DNA of 64,000 nucleotides from Deltaproteobacteria bacterium (GTDB taxonomy: Bacteria > Desulfobacterota > Desulfarculia > JACQYL01): the NCBI GenBank assembly GCA_016208165.1, contig JACQYL010000032.1, forward strand, positions 38,263-102,262, read 5' to 3'. How positions within the stretch are numbered: position 1 is the stretch's first letter; each line of letters starts with the position of its first letter. Below, in pieces: positions 18,101 to 26,443 of this stretch. Made by a program: the position numbers and the translations under genes. Under the pieces are notes generated by a model that was given only the letters and a program-made list of their open reading frames with translations, ran no database searches and had not been told where the DNA came from.

Positions 18101-19237
18101 ATGTTCTTAGGAATCCAAATGGGCTTCCCCTATTTGAACCTGGGGCAAATCATAATGATCTCGGTGGGACTCGGATTCATCTATCTGGCCATCAAGAAGG
18201 AATGGGAACCGTATGAACTCCTTCCCATCGGCGCCGGGATGATTCTGGCCAACCTGCCGCTGACCGGCCTGACCACGGAACCAGGTCCCGGCGTAGGCAC
18301 GGGCATGGCGGGAATTCTGGGCATCATCCTAAAATATGGCTTGTATTACTGGACCATTTTGCCTCAGTTCATCTTTTTCGGTATCGGGGCATTGACGGAT
18401 TTCGGACCGCTCATCGCGAACCCTCGGGCCTTTTTGCTCGGCGCCGCTGCGCAGTTGGGTATTTATACTTCCTTTTTAGGTGCTCTGTTCCTGGGATTTA
18501 CCATTCCCGAAGCCTGTTCCATCGGGATCGTCGGTGGGGCGGACGGACCCACCACCATTTATACCACCGGCCTGCTGGCGCCGGACATCATGGGCATTAC
18601 AGCCACGGCCGCATACAGCTACATGGCCATGGTGGCGATCATCCAACCGCCCATTATCAAACTTCTGACGTCCAAAGCAGAACGGCAGATCTACATGAAA
18701 CCTCAACTGCGACGCGTGTCTAAAACAGAAAAGATCCTTTTCCCCTTAATGACCATGTTGGTCGTACTTCTCCTTATCCCGAAATCCGCTCCCCTGGTCG
18801 GCATGCTCATGCTCGGAAACCTCTTCCGTGAGTCGAACGTAGTGGAACGCCTCTCCCAGACCGCTCAGAATGAACTGATCAATATCATTACCATTCTGCT
18901 GATGCTGGGCATCGGAGCTTCCATGCCGGCGGATCAGGTCATGAATGTCCGAACCCTGATGGTTTTGACTTTAGGCCTCTTTGCATTCGCCATCGGAACA
19001 GCGGGAGGAGTGTTGCTTGGAAAGCTCATGTCCAAGTTTTCAAAGGAACCGTTCAATCCCATGCTCGGAGCGGCGGGTGTCTCGGCCGTTCCCATGAGCG
19101 CCCGCATCGTTCAGCATTTGGGACAGCGCGAGAACAGGAAGAACTTCTTGCTGATGCACGCCATGGGCCCCAACGTAGCCGGCGTAATCGGCTCCGCGGT
19201 CGCCGGAGGGTACTTCCTGGGACTGTTTGCCAAGTAG
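18101..19237 (+). CDS. Sodium ion-translocating decarboxylase beta subunit
   Basis: 378-residue, multi-span membrane protein of the OadB/MmdB/GcdB family. It carries the hallmark GIVGGADGPTTIY and the C-terminal AAGVSAVPMSARIVQ and MGPNVAGVIGSAVAGG blocks with the Na+-site residues. It decarboxylates carboxybiotin and exports 1-2 Na+ across the cytoplasmic membrane. The partner carboxyltransferase is probably the 12674-14224 product; the biotin carrier must be elsewhere. The expected substrate is a dicarboxylic acyl-CoA (methylmalonyl or glutaconyl); which one is not decidable here. Confidence 0.9.
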   Translation: MFLGIQMGFPYLNLGQIIMISVGLGFIYLAIKKEWEPYELLPIGAGMILANLPLTGLTTEPGPGVGTGMAGILGIILKYGLYYWTILPQFIFFGIGALTDFGPLIANPRAFLLGAAAQLGIYTSFLGALFLGFTIPEACSIGIVGGADGPTTIYTTGLLAPDIMGITATAAYSYMAMVAIIQPPIIKLLTSKAERQIYMKPQLRRVSKTEKILFPLMTMLVVLLLIPKSAPLVGMLMLGNLFRESNVVERLSQTAQNELINIITILLMLGIGASMPADQVMNVRTLMVLTLGLFAFAIGTAGGVLLGKLMSKFSKEPFNPMLGAAGVSAVPMSARIVQHLGQRENRKNFLLMHAMGPNVAGVIGSAVAGGYFLGLFAK

Positions 19238-19259
19238 CCGGAAGACGCATTTCAAATCA

Positions 19260-19290
19260 AAGCCCTGGCGGAAGACTTTCGCCGGGGCTT
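19260..19290 (+). terminator. Terminator after the decarboxylase beta subunit
   Basis: AAGCCCTGGCG pairs with CGCCGGGGCTT (one G-T pair) around a 9-nt loop, followed by ATTCTATT; 22 nt after the stop. Confidence 0.7.
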
Positions 19291-19490
19291 ATTCTATTGC
19301 GATGGAATTATCCCGCCGCGTTGGAAAAGCCTCTTTGTCGAGGACCGGACGTCGGACCGGAGCCACACGCACTCGAATTCCCTTCTTTACGGCCCGCCAC
19401 ATCGTTGCGATCACGGCGCACGGAGCCGGATAAGGGAGCGTTATAATCGGTCCATTCGAAGAAGGCTGGATCTATCGGAGAAGGTCGGAT

Positions 19491-20150
19491 CTAGAAGAAG
19501 TCGCCGTTTACCGATCCGTTTAGAAATGGGTTCGTAATTCGTTCATGGCCGATGGTGGAACTGGGCGAAAACCCATAGTTATGTCCGGGAAAGATCTCCG
19601 TGTCGTCGGGTAGCGTCAGCAGACGTGTCCGGATGGAATCGATCATCTGTCCCCACGACGCTTTTGGACCGTCGGTGCGCCCCACCGAACCCACAAAGAG
19701 CGTATCTCCGGTGAGACAGATCCCCCCACTCGCATAATACAGACAAATTCCGCCGGGCGTATGACCCGGAGTATGGATGACTTCCCATTCGTAGGCGCCG
19801 ATGCGTATCCTATCACCGTCGTTCACGATCCGGTCGGCCGGGGGCGATTTCCTCGCATTGAACATCTTGAGCCAGAAATCACCGACTTTATCGAGATATT
19901 CGGCTTCTGCGGCATGTATGATAATCTCGGCGTCTGTCCTTTCCTTCATTTCAGCGTTTCCCATGACATGATCCACATGGCCGTGTGTATTGATAATACT
20001 CACAATTTTCAGGCCCTGTTTGTCCGCCATTTCTATCAGGCGATCTGCGTCCGCGGCGGGGTCCACCACGGCGCCTTGACCCGACACGGGATCCCCCAGC
20101 AGATATGCGAAAACGGAGTGGTATCCCACCTCCAGTTGTTGAAAAACCAT
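19491..20150 (-). CDS. Metallo-beta-lactamase-fold hydrolase (glyoxalase II/persulfide dioxygenase-like)
   Basis: 219-residue MBL-fold hydrolase. THGHVDHVMG is the HxHxDH motif, HTPGHTPGG gives the next His, LTGDTLFVGSVGR the Asp, and IFPGHNYG the last His. Compact length and FVGSVGRTDG resemble thiol-ester hydrolases of the GloB/YcbL group. Two metals (Zn or Fe) are expected. It may hydrolyse glutathione- or CoA-like thioesters. GAGGA precedes the ATG. Confidence 0.85.
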   Translation of the reverse strand: MVFQQLEVGYHSVFAYLLGDPVSGQGAVVDPAADADRLIEMADKQGLKIVSIINTHGHVDHVMGNAEMKERTDAEIIIHAAEAEYLDKVGDFWLKMFNARKSPPADRIVNDGDRIRIGAYEWEVIHTPGHTPGGICLYYASGGICLTGDTLFVGSVGRTDGPKASWGQMIDSIRTRLLTLPDDTEIFPGHNYGFSPSSTIGHERITNPFLNGSVNGDFF

Positions 20151-20160
20151 CTTCGGTTCC

Positions 20161-20367
20161 TCACTTCTTCAGGTATTTCATGATGCCGGTTACACCGAGA
20201 CCGAAAGAAACCCGTTCATAGACATACCTTTTCAGCTCCGGGCGTTTCTCCGAGTACGGATCGAGCAGCTCGCGCCCGTTCGCTTCGGGTCTTTGACTCT
20301 CCGGTTCGGAGCCGGTCTCCAACCGGAGATCGCGCTTTAGCTTGGCACTGCCAAAATATTTTCGTTT
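20161..20367 (-). pseudogene. Open frame without start, possible gene remnant
   Basis: A 68-codon open frame ends 10 nt before the MBL gene and would read ...GIMKYLKK at its C-terminus. Upstream in frame are TGA and TAA, and no plausible start with an SD is present. It could be the tail of a decayed gene once coupled to the MBL hydrolase or a non-coding repeat. Confidence 0.25.
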
Positions 20368-20446
20368 TCAGACAAAGACTAAGGGCTGTTATAAGCAAGC
20401 CGCGCTGGGCTCGCGAAGTCGCCAAACGAACAGCCGGAAACAAAAA

Positions 20447-20479
20447 GTCGGGCCGGTGCGATACGCCGCTTGGCCCGAC
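20447..20479 (-). terminator. Terminator of the SDR gene
   Basis: GTCGGGCC (20447-20454) pairs with GGCCCGAC (20472-20479). On the minus strand it is followed by TTTTTG, 37 nt after the SDR stop. Confidence 0.8.
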
Positions 20480-20515
20480 AAATCAGAAATCAGGATCGAT
20501 TAGTGTGGATGGAAA

Positions 20516-21310
20516 CTATCCCTTGGAACCGAGTCTGAGACCTCCATGCAGGAAATACACCGCTCCGTTCACGGCTTCGTTTCTGTACATCTCGAAGATC
20601 AAGGAAGCAACCTCTTCCGGCTCCACCAATCTTCCAATGGGAACATTCTCGAGGATGCCGTCCAGAGCCTTCTGATTCATCCCTTTAACCATTTCCGTAC
20701 CCACGTATCCGGGAGCAATAGCCGCGCAGCGGATCTGGTTCCCAAGGCCCTTGCGGAAGAACTCCGCCACCAGGACACTCGGCATCACACTCATGGCTGC
20801 CTTGGTCGAGGAATAGTTGATTTGACCGGCCGTGCCAAGAGATCCCGTGGACGAAATCAGACACACCAAGCCTTTCGATCCGTTGTTGATCATCTGTTCG
20901 CAACATTCACGTATCGTCAGGAACACGCCCGTCAAGTTGATGTTGATGACCCTTTGAAATTGATCAAGGCCCATTTTCTTTTTCACTTTGCCGGTTTCTT
21001 TATCCGGGGCCAAAAACAGTCCATCAGCGATGATTCCCGCGCACGGCACCACCAGGTTAATGGCTCCGAAGGTTTCAATCGCCTTCTTGGCAAACCCGGC
21101 CATGCTCTCTTCATTGGTGACGTCGCAGACCATCGATCCTACCTGACCGCCCATCCCTTTAATCTCGTCTTCTACTCGTTTCAGCGCTTCGCCAACAACA
21201 TCACCGATGAAGACTTTGCCGCCCTGCTTAACCCATTCTTTCGCCAGAGACTTGCCTATACCACTACCGCCTCCGGTGATTACGGCTACGTGGTCCTTGA
21301 TTTCGAGCAT
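20516..21310 (-). CDS. Short-chain dehydrogenase/reductase
   Basis: 264-residue SDR. GGGSGIG (NAD(P) loop) near residue 14, CDVTNE, VPCAGI in place of NNAG, catalytic Ser in LISSTGS and YSSTKAA (YxxxK). It lacks the usual C-terminal VDGG and ends in YFLHGGLRLGSKG. The ATG at 21310 is chosen for GGGGGAAG upstream; a longer frame exists to 21361. It is last of the meaB/mutase-associated minus-strand group and could oxidise the 3-hydroxyacyl-CoA product of the mutase; that is inference. Confidence 0.83.
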   Translation of the reverse strand: MLEIKDHVAVITGGGSGIGKSLAKEWVKQGGKVFIGDVVGEALKRVEDEIKGMGGQVGSMVCDVTNEESMAGFAKKAIETFGAINLVVPCAGIIADGLFLAPDKETGKVKKKMGLDQFQRVININLTGVFLTIRECCEQMINNGSKGLVCLISSTGSLGTAGQINYSSTKAAMSVMPSVLVAEFFRKGLGNQIRCAAIAPGYVGTEMVKGMNQKALDGILENVPIGRLVEPEEVASLIFEMYRNEAVNGAVYFLHGGLRLGSKG

Positions 21311-21395
21311 TTGCTTCCCCCTTTCTGCACCTGAATACCGACGTTTCAGCTTTCCGATCAAGCCATGTTGTTTAGAGCATTGGATACCATCCGCT

Positions 21396-22355
21396 TTAGA
21401 CCATCTTTACTCCGGCGGTGATCTCCAGGGCTGCGCTTTCGGGATCCAACCTGTGTTCCCAGATATCGTTCACCAACTGGTCCCCAAGTTCGGTTTCATT
21501 CAGCCTCTGCCACACCAGCCGGACAATCTCTTTTTCGACGAGCCGGCGCAGTTCCACCTTGAGCTGAGTTTTCCTGCGGTTCTCCAGATGGCTGTCGTTT
21601 TGAAGATGGGTACGATGTTTCCGTATCCCCTCATAAAGCTCGTTGATCCCCCAGTTTCGCATGGCAGCCACAAGGAACACCCGGGGCACCCACTTTGTCT
21701 TATAGAACGTGCTCCGACGTTCCAACATGGTGCCTATCGACTCGGCGATCGTCTCAGCCCCGGATCGATCCGATTTGTTCACTGCAAACACGTCCGCAAT
21801 TTCCATGAGGCCGGCTTTCATGATCTGGACGCTGTCGCCGCTTTCGGGAACCAGCACTACCAAAACCGTGTCCGTCGCGCCGGCAATATCAAGCTCCGAC
21901 TGCCCAACGCCGACCGTCTCGACAATAATGACGTCTTTGCCGCAAGCATCCAGGATCCGGGCAGCTTCTTTGGTGGTTTCCGACAGTCCTCCCACAATCT
22001 TCCCGGCGCTCATGCTCCGAAAGAAAATATCCCATTCGGGCTTTCTCTTGATGTTCATGCGGATCCGGTCGCCTAGAAGCGCCCCCCCGCTGAAGGGGCT
22101 GGATGGATCCACAGCGATGATGCCCACTGAGAATCCATCCTCGCAGAACTTGCGGGTCAGTCTGTCCACCAGAGTGCTTTTGCCGGCGCCGGGCGGTCCC
22201 GTAATCCCCAGGTAATATGCTTTACCCGCGCGGGGGTAAATCCTTCTCATTACCTCATGAGATTCGGGATCCCGACGTTCCACCTTGGAGATGAGCCTGG
22301 CAATGGACAGGGTATCACCTCCGAAGGCCTTTTCAAGGAGTTCGTCCAACGTCAT
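21396..22355 (-). CDS. meaB: Methylmalonyl-CoA mutase-associated GTPase MeaB
   Basis: 319-residue G3E P-loop GTPase. Walker A GITGPPGAGKSTLVDRL is near residue 50, followed by VDPSSPFSGGALLGDRIRM, IVETVGVGQSE and NKSDRSGAE (NKxD). MeaB proteins load and protect the adenosylcobalamin of acyl-CoA mutases. It is directly downstream of the small mutase subunit (20 nt), so all three are co-expressed. The family usually matches a mutase encoded next to it. Confidence 0.93.
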   Translation of the reverse strand: MTLDELLEKAFGGDTLSIARLISKVERRDPESHEVMRRIYPRAGKAYYLGITGPPGAGKSTLVDRLTRKFCEDGFSVGIIAVDPSSPFSGGALLGDRIRMNIKRKPEWDIFFRSMSAGKIVGGLSETTKEAARILDACGKDVIIVETVGVGQSELDIAGATDTVLVVLVPESGDSVQIMKAGLMEIADVFAVNKSDRSGAETIAESIGTMLERRSTFYKTKWVPRVFLVAAMRNWGINELYEGIRKHRTHLQNDSHLENRRKTQLKVELRRLVEKEIVRLVWQRLNETELGDQLVNDIWEHRLDPESAALEITAGVKMV

Positions 22356-22375
22356 ATCGACTTACGTATCCTCTC

Positions 22376-22768
22376 TTAGACGGAAACCGAGTCCTTTATC
22401 CCGTTGATGATGGTTTCCATGGGTGTATCCGGGCCGTATACCTTGTGTACGCCGCCATCGAGAAGCTGAGGAATGTGCTTCGGGGGAATCACTCCGCCCA
22501 TAAACACCTTGACTCCGGCCATATCGGACTTTCCCAAGAGGTCCACGGTCTTCAACCCGAGCGTAAGATGGTTGCCGCCGAGCGTGCTCATTCCGACGAC
22601 ATCGGCATCTTCCTGCATCGCCGCTTCCACGATCTGCTCCGGGAATTTGTTACCGATGTAAACCACGTCCATTCCGGCGTCCCTGAGAAACTGGCTTACC
22701 AGATAGACGCCACGCCAATGGATATCCAACCCCAGCTTCGCCATTACCACTTTTATTGGTCTTGCCAT
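22376..22768 (-). CDS. Acyl-CoA mutase small subunit (B12-binding domain)
   Basis: 130-residue B12-binding protein. KLGLDIHWRG contains DxHxxG (lower-ligand His), MSTLGGNH the SxL motif, and MGGVIPP the GG motif. It supplies base-off/His-on adenosylcobalamin to the catalytic subunit encoded upstream. A separate small subunit is typical of anaerobic methylmalonyl-CoA, isobutyryl-CoA and 2-hydroxyisobutyryl-CoA mutases. GGAGG precedes the ATG. Confidence 0.92.
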   Translation of the reverse strand: MARPIKVVMAKLGLDIHWRGVYLVSQFLRDAGMDVVYIGNKFPEQIVEAAMQEDADVVGMSTLGGNHLTLGLKTVDLLGKSDMAGVKVFMGGVIPPKHIPQLLDGGVHKVYGPDTPMETIINGIKDSVSV

Positions 22769-22805
22769 AATTCAACCTCCATACGTTGAGCTACTCAGCG
22801 ATCGA

Positions 22806-24527
22806 TTAGGAAATAAGTGGGAACGTCCAAAGGCCGAATTCGTCTCGGAAAAGTTCCTCAATCTCGCCCAAAGTGACCAGATTCTTTACCGCCTCCATCG
22901 TGAACGGATACAGGTTCTCATCCGTATGACACTTGTCTCGGAGGACCTTCAGACATTCGTTCACTTTTTGCTGGCTCCGCTCTTTTCGCAGGCGATCGAG
23001 TTTGGCTTTTTGACGGGTGTAGGTTTCCGGATACTCGAACACTTCGATCTCTTGGGTGCTGCTATCTTCAGATCGGAAATAGTTCACTCCCACAATCTTC
23101 ATTTCGCCGGTTTCAATTTTCTTCTGATACTTGAGATTGTAATTGGCGATCTCTCGATGCAGCCATCCGTCCTCCACCGCCTTGACCAGTCCGCCCAACT
23201 CCTCGATCTGTTTTATGTAATCGAAGATTCGATTGATCATCTGCTCGGTCAGATACTCGACGTAATAAGATCCGGCCAAGGGGTCCACCGTGTTAATAAC
23301 GCCGGTTTCAGACTGAATGATCTGCTGCGTCCTCAACGATACCAGGGCCGCTTCTTCAGTGGGCGCGGAATACGCTTCATCGTAGGAATCGATATGCAAG
23401 GATTGACATCCGCCGAACACCGCGGCCAGCCCCTGAATGGCGGAACGAGCCACATTGTTCAGAGGTTCCGTCGCGGGCAGGGTCACTCCCGCCGTCTGAA
23501 CGTGGAACCGCATCAGAGCGGATTTGGGATTCTTAGCGCCGAAACGATCGTGCACGATCTTGTACCATACCTTGCGACTGGCGCGGCACTTGGCAATTTC
23601 TTCAAAAAAGTCGTTATGCAAATCCCAGAAGAAACTCATCCGTGGAGCAAACTGGTCGACGTCCATGCCCCTCCTGATCAACTCTTCAGCGGTGGCAATG
23701 GCGTTCGAGATGGCTATGGCCACTTCCTGAACGGCGTCTGTTCCCGCTTCTCGAAGATTGTATCCGTTATAGCTGATGGGGTTGAAACGGGGATAATTTT
23801 CGCAAACGTACTCCACGACATCGCATTGGAGACGAAAACTGACCGGAGGCGGCAGAATTTCCGGACCGCTGCCCACACAGGTTTCCATGATAAAGTCGTT
23901 CTGACAGGTTCCTGCGATCTTGTCTCTCGAGGTGCCCCGTTGTTCCGCAACCGCGAAGTACATACCCGGTATCACGATGGACGTGCTGGGCAGGTGGGTC
24001 ACCACCGATGTGCTGATCGCGCCGAGATCGATATCCTTGAAAAATGCGTCAATGTCCCAAATGGAATCAACCGCTGCGCCGCAGTGCCCGACGTTTCCTT
24101 CGGCCTCGGGATCGTCCGAGTTGTATCCCCGGATGGTCGGAAGATCGAACAGAATGTTGACCCCCGTGGCCCCGTGTCCCAGCAAATACTTGACCCTGAG
24201 GTTACAGTCCTCGGGCGCGCCCAGACCGGCTAACTGGCGCAAGGTGAAAGGCCGACCCCGATACATGTTCGGATACACGCCTCTGACATAAGGGGCGCAG
24301 CCTGGAAAACCGAGGTCCTCGGAATAATCAATGCCGGCGATATCGGCCGGCGTGTGCAGCATCCGAATGGGAATCCCGGAATGGGTGGTGTATTGGCCCG
24401 ATAGCTCGTCCTGCCGGTCGTTGTCCTTCAATACATTGTTGAACCAATCGTCATAGCCCGACTTGATCGTATCAAGTTGCTCCCGACTGAACAAACAAAC
24501 ATCTTTTTTGGATTCTTCCCGTCCCAT
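22806..24527 (-). CDS. Acyl-CoA mutase large subunit (methylmalonyl-CoA mutase family)
   Basis: 573-residue TIM-barrel of the methylmalonyl-CoA mutase family that performs a radical 1,2-carbonyl shift with adenosylcobalamin. RGVYPNMYRGRPFTLRQ, FDLPTIRGYNSD, NPISYNGYNLREAGTDAVQE, FAPRMSFFWD and QSLHIDSYDEA match family blocks. By eye, Tyr (GVYPNMY) and Arg (PPVSFR) fall at the positions of Tyr89 and Arg207 of Propionibacterium mutase, favouring a carboxylate-bearing substrate such as methylmalonyl-CoA. The ThDP/SDR context would also suit a hydroxyacyl-CoA mutase. GGAGG precedes the ATG. Confidence 0.9.
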   Translation of the reverse strand: MGREESKKDVCLFSREQLDTIKSGYDDWFNNVLKDNDRQDELSGQYTTHSGIPIRMLHTPADIAGIDYSEDLGFPGCAPYVRGVYPNMYRGRPFTLRQLAGLGAPEDCNLRVKYLLGHGATGVNILFDLPTIRGYNSDDPEAEGNVGHCGAAVDSIWDIDAFFKDIDLGAISTSVVTHLPSTSIVIPGMYFAVAEQRGTSRDKIAGTCQNDFIMETCVGSGPEILPPPVSFRLQCDVVEYVCENYPRFNPISYNGYNLREAGTDAVQEVAIAISNAIATAEELIRRGMDVDQFAPRMSFFWDLHNDFFEEIAKCRASRKVWYKIVHDRFGAKNPKSALMRFHVQTAGVTLPATEPLNNVARSAIQGLAAVFGGCQSLHIDSYDEAYSAPTEEAALVSLRTQQIIQSETGVINTVDPLAGSYYVEYLTEQMINRIFDYIKQIEELGGLVKAVEDGWLHREIANYNLKYQKKIETGEMKIVGVNYFRSEDSSTQEIEVFEYPETYTRQKAKLDRLRKERSQQKVNECLKVLRDKCHTDENLYPFTMEAVKNLVTLGEIEELFRDEFGLWTFPLIS

Positions 24528-24747
24528 ATCTTGCCTCCTTTAGTGAAAGCATAGACAGCTTTAAAGAAATATTGACCTCATATGGTTTCCGAGACCTTAC
24601 CGGTTTCTGAACCATCTTGTATTCTATACCAGAGTCCCGTCATCTCATTTCCAGCTCTGCTCTACCACTCGAAACAAACTCAGAGATACCTGACACCCGT
24701 AAATTGTCAAGCACTTCCGAACCGCGTCACGGGCGCGCATTGGCATC
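24528..24747. other. Gap between mutase and radical SAM gene
   Basis: 220 nt with no coding signal. A promoter for the mutase group may lie here, but I cannot point to a convincing one. Confidence 0.3.
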
Positions 24748-25956
24748 CTAGAATTCCTCGGAGCCGATTTCCAGTTCGAGGGGGTCCGTTGCTAGAGGGA
24801 CTTCTGAACCGCCTTGCACGACTACTCGGCTTAGTCCGGCGGACAGCAAAACCCCTTTCGCCGTCTCCATCATATGCGACTCCACAAAAGCTTCATCGCG
24901 ACGCCGAAAGGCGGGTTGATATTCGATCAATGTGACCGGCATTTCGGGATTGATCTCCGCAATGGCCCGAGCCGCGTCCGCCAACTCATCGAGTGAATGA
25001 ATGCTGGGATGGTACGGCAGACTTACAGCCATGAAAACCTCTTCCCTATAACGCTCATCCAGATAACGAACCGCATTCCAGGAAGTTTCGAGGAACACCT
25101 TCGCGGTTTCTCTTGACTTGATTCCACACAACTTCATGAAGGTATCTACACGCCGCGCCTTCAAGTCCGGAGATATGTCCGAAACACCGGATTGAACGAT
25201 CTCATCGATATACTCGTTCGTCAGAAGCGATGCATTCGTATCCAATTGTATGCGGCTGTCCGGGACCGTTTTTCTAATCTCTCGGATGGTGTCCAGCAGC
25301 CATCTACGGTTCAGCGTCGGTTCTCCCCCGGAAATGCCCACCCAGTAGTCCCTCTCCTTGTTCAAGCGCAGCATCGCCACCGCATCTTTAGGACTCAAGG
25401 CATTACCTTCGGAGGCAAACGTCATCTCCCAATTGTGGCAGAAATCACAATCATAGTTACAACCATGAACAAACACAGATGGATGATAGTGAGGCGGGGG
25501 ACGCATGAGCGTCACGATTCGCCGAGGTTCCGTTCGTAGAACAATATCCGGATCCGTCACGATGTCCATGCCTTCCCGAAGCGGCGTAGCGCAGCTCCGG
25601 CATAGGACACCGTCTATCAGTACGGCGCAATTCCAACATCCCCCGGTATCGCAACGCGCCCGATCACTCCGGCCTTCGTCCCCCACGGTCTCCGGCGTTC
25701 CGCCCAGTTCAAACAAGGCATCCCGGACACTCAGGGCGCCCGTAATCGTACGCGCCTGTCCGTCGATTATGCAACGGATTTCGGACGGCGAACCTGAACG
25801 CGGGCGGAGTTGCCGGGCCCCCTGAGGGCATCCTTTGATACAGATGCCGCACCCGATGCAGCCGTTTCCATGAGTGGGACAACTCACATAATGCTCACAA
25901 AAGCCGCAATGCACACAGCGCTCTTCCCGCGCGACAACGAACCGGTCAGAGCTCAT
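24748..25956 (-). CDS. Radical SAM protein with N-terminal 2[4Fe-4S] and [2Fe-2S] domains
   Basis: 402 residues with three metal modules in order. Residues 14-43 hold two [4Fe-4S] clusters (Cys14, 17, 20, 26 and Cys33, 36, 39, 43). Residues ~60-122 form a beta-grasp [2Fe-2S] domain of CoxS/xanthine-oxidase type with Cys102, 107, 110, 122 (C-x4-C-x2-C-x11-C). The radical SAM core starts at CNYDCDFC (Cys166, 170, 173; CxxxCxxC) with GISGGEP at ~207-213. Function unknown; possibilities are activation or modification of a partner enzyme, or reductive cofactor chemistry. ATGA overlap with the upstream small gene ties it to the ThDP operon. Confidence 0.85.
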   Translation of the reverse strand: MSSDRFVVAREERCVHCGFCEHYVSCPTHGNGCIGCGICIKGCPQGARQLRPRSGSPSEIRCIIDGQARTITGALSVRDALFELGGTPETVGDEGRSDRARCDTGGCWNCAVLIDGVLCRSCATPLREGMDIVTDPDIVLRTEPRRIVTLMRPPPHYHPSVFVHGCNYDCDFCHNWEMTFASEGNALSPKDAVAMLRLNKERDYWVGISGGEPTLNRRWLLDTIREIRKTVPDSRIQLDTNASLLTNEYIDEIVQSGVSDISPDLKARRVDTFMKLCGIKSRETAKVFLETSWNAVRYLDERYREEVFMAVSLPYHPSIHSLDELADAARAIAEINPEMPVTLIEYQPAFRRRDEAFVESHMMETAKGVLLSAGLSRVVVQGGSEVPLATDPLELEIGSEEF

Positions 25957-26333
25957 TCCCAGATCAACTCGACACAGTCCGCGGAACTACCGAATTCGAA
26001 GTCGAAGTCTTCCCAGAATTGTCTCTCCGCTTCGGGAGACACGTCTTCCATCTTTTCCACTCCCAACTTTTTCAGGAATTCTTCTTTTTCCGGCAGATTC
26101 AATACCAGTTGATCGAAACTGGGAAGAGGAATGAAGTCGAAGGGATGTTCCGCATCCAGGCTTGCCCAGACCACATCGCCTTTGTTGACCATCGCGCTGT
26201 CCGCCAGGGCCACGAACAATTCCCTTGGGAAATCGGGGCGCTTGAAGAGCTGTCTGACATAGCCTACGATCAGCGTGCGCTTTAGGGTTGCCTTTTCAGG
26301 CCTTGGTTCCAGATAGTTACCCAAAAACGACAA
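25953..26333 (-). CDS. Uncharacterised 126-residue protein
   Basis: Not recognised. TTG 26333 is chosen because GAGGAGG lies 7 nt upstream; a GTG at 26360 has no SD. Begins MSFLGNYLEPRPEKATLKRT and has an acidic C-terminal half. No Cys cluster, signal peptide or membrane span; one Cys near the end. It sits between a ThDP enzyme and a radical SAM fusion, with its TGA overlapping the next ATG, so it probably works with one of them, for example as a small subunit of the ThDP enzyme. Confidence 0.65.
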   Translation of the reverse strand: MSFLGNYLEPRPEKATLKRTLIVGYVRQLFKRPDFPRELFVALADSAMVNKGDVVWASLDAEHPFDFIPLPSFDQLVLNLPEKEEFLKKLGVEKMEDVSPEAERQFWEDFDFEFGSSADCVELIWE

Positions 26334-26360
26334 TGCGGGTCCTCCTCGTGGTAAATACAC

Positions 26361-26443
26361 AAAAGCAGAGGGGGAGCCAAACTTGATCCCCCCCCCTGAC
26401 TTCCTCGGATAATCAGTTCACAGGGAACAAACGTTCAGAGCTG
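26361..26443 (-). terminator. Possible attenuator between ThDP gene and small gene
   Basis: On the minus strand GGGGGA and TCCCCC flank an 11-nt loop, followed by TCTGCTTTTG (stem ~26369-26393). It could partly end the ThDP transcript before the two downstream genes. Confidence 0.35.

Noticed and set aside
22926..24233. 435-codon open frame antisense to the mutase large subunit
   Set aside because: The opposite strand encodes a complete mutase; the antisense product is Arg/His-rich and unlike any family.
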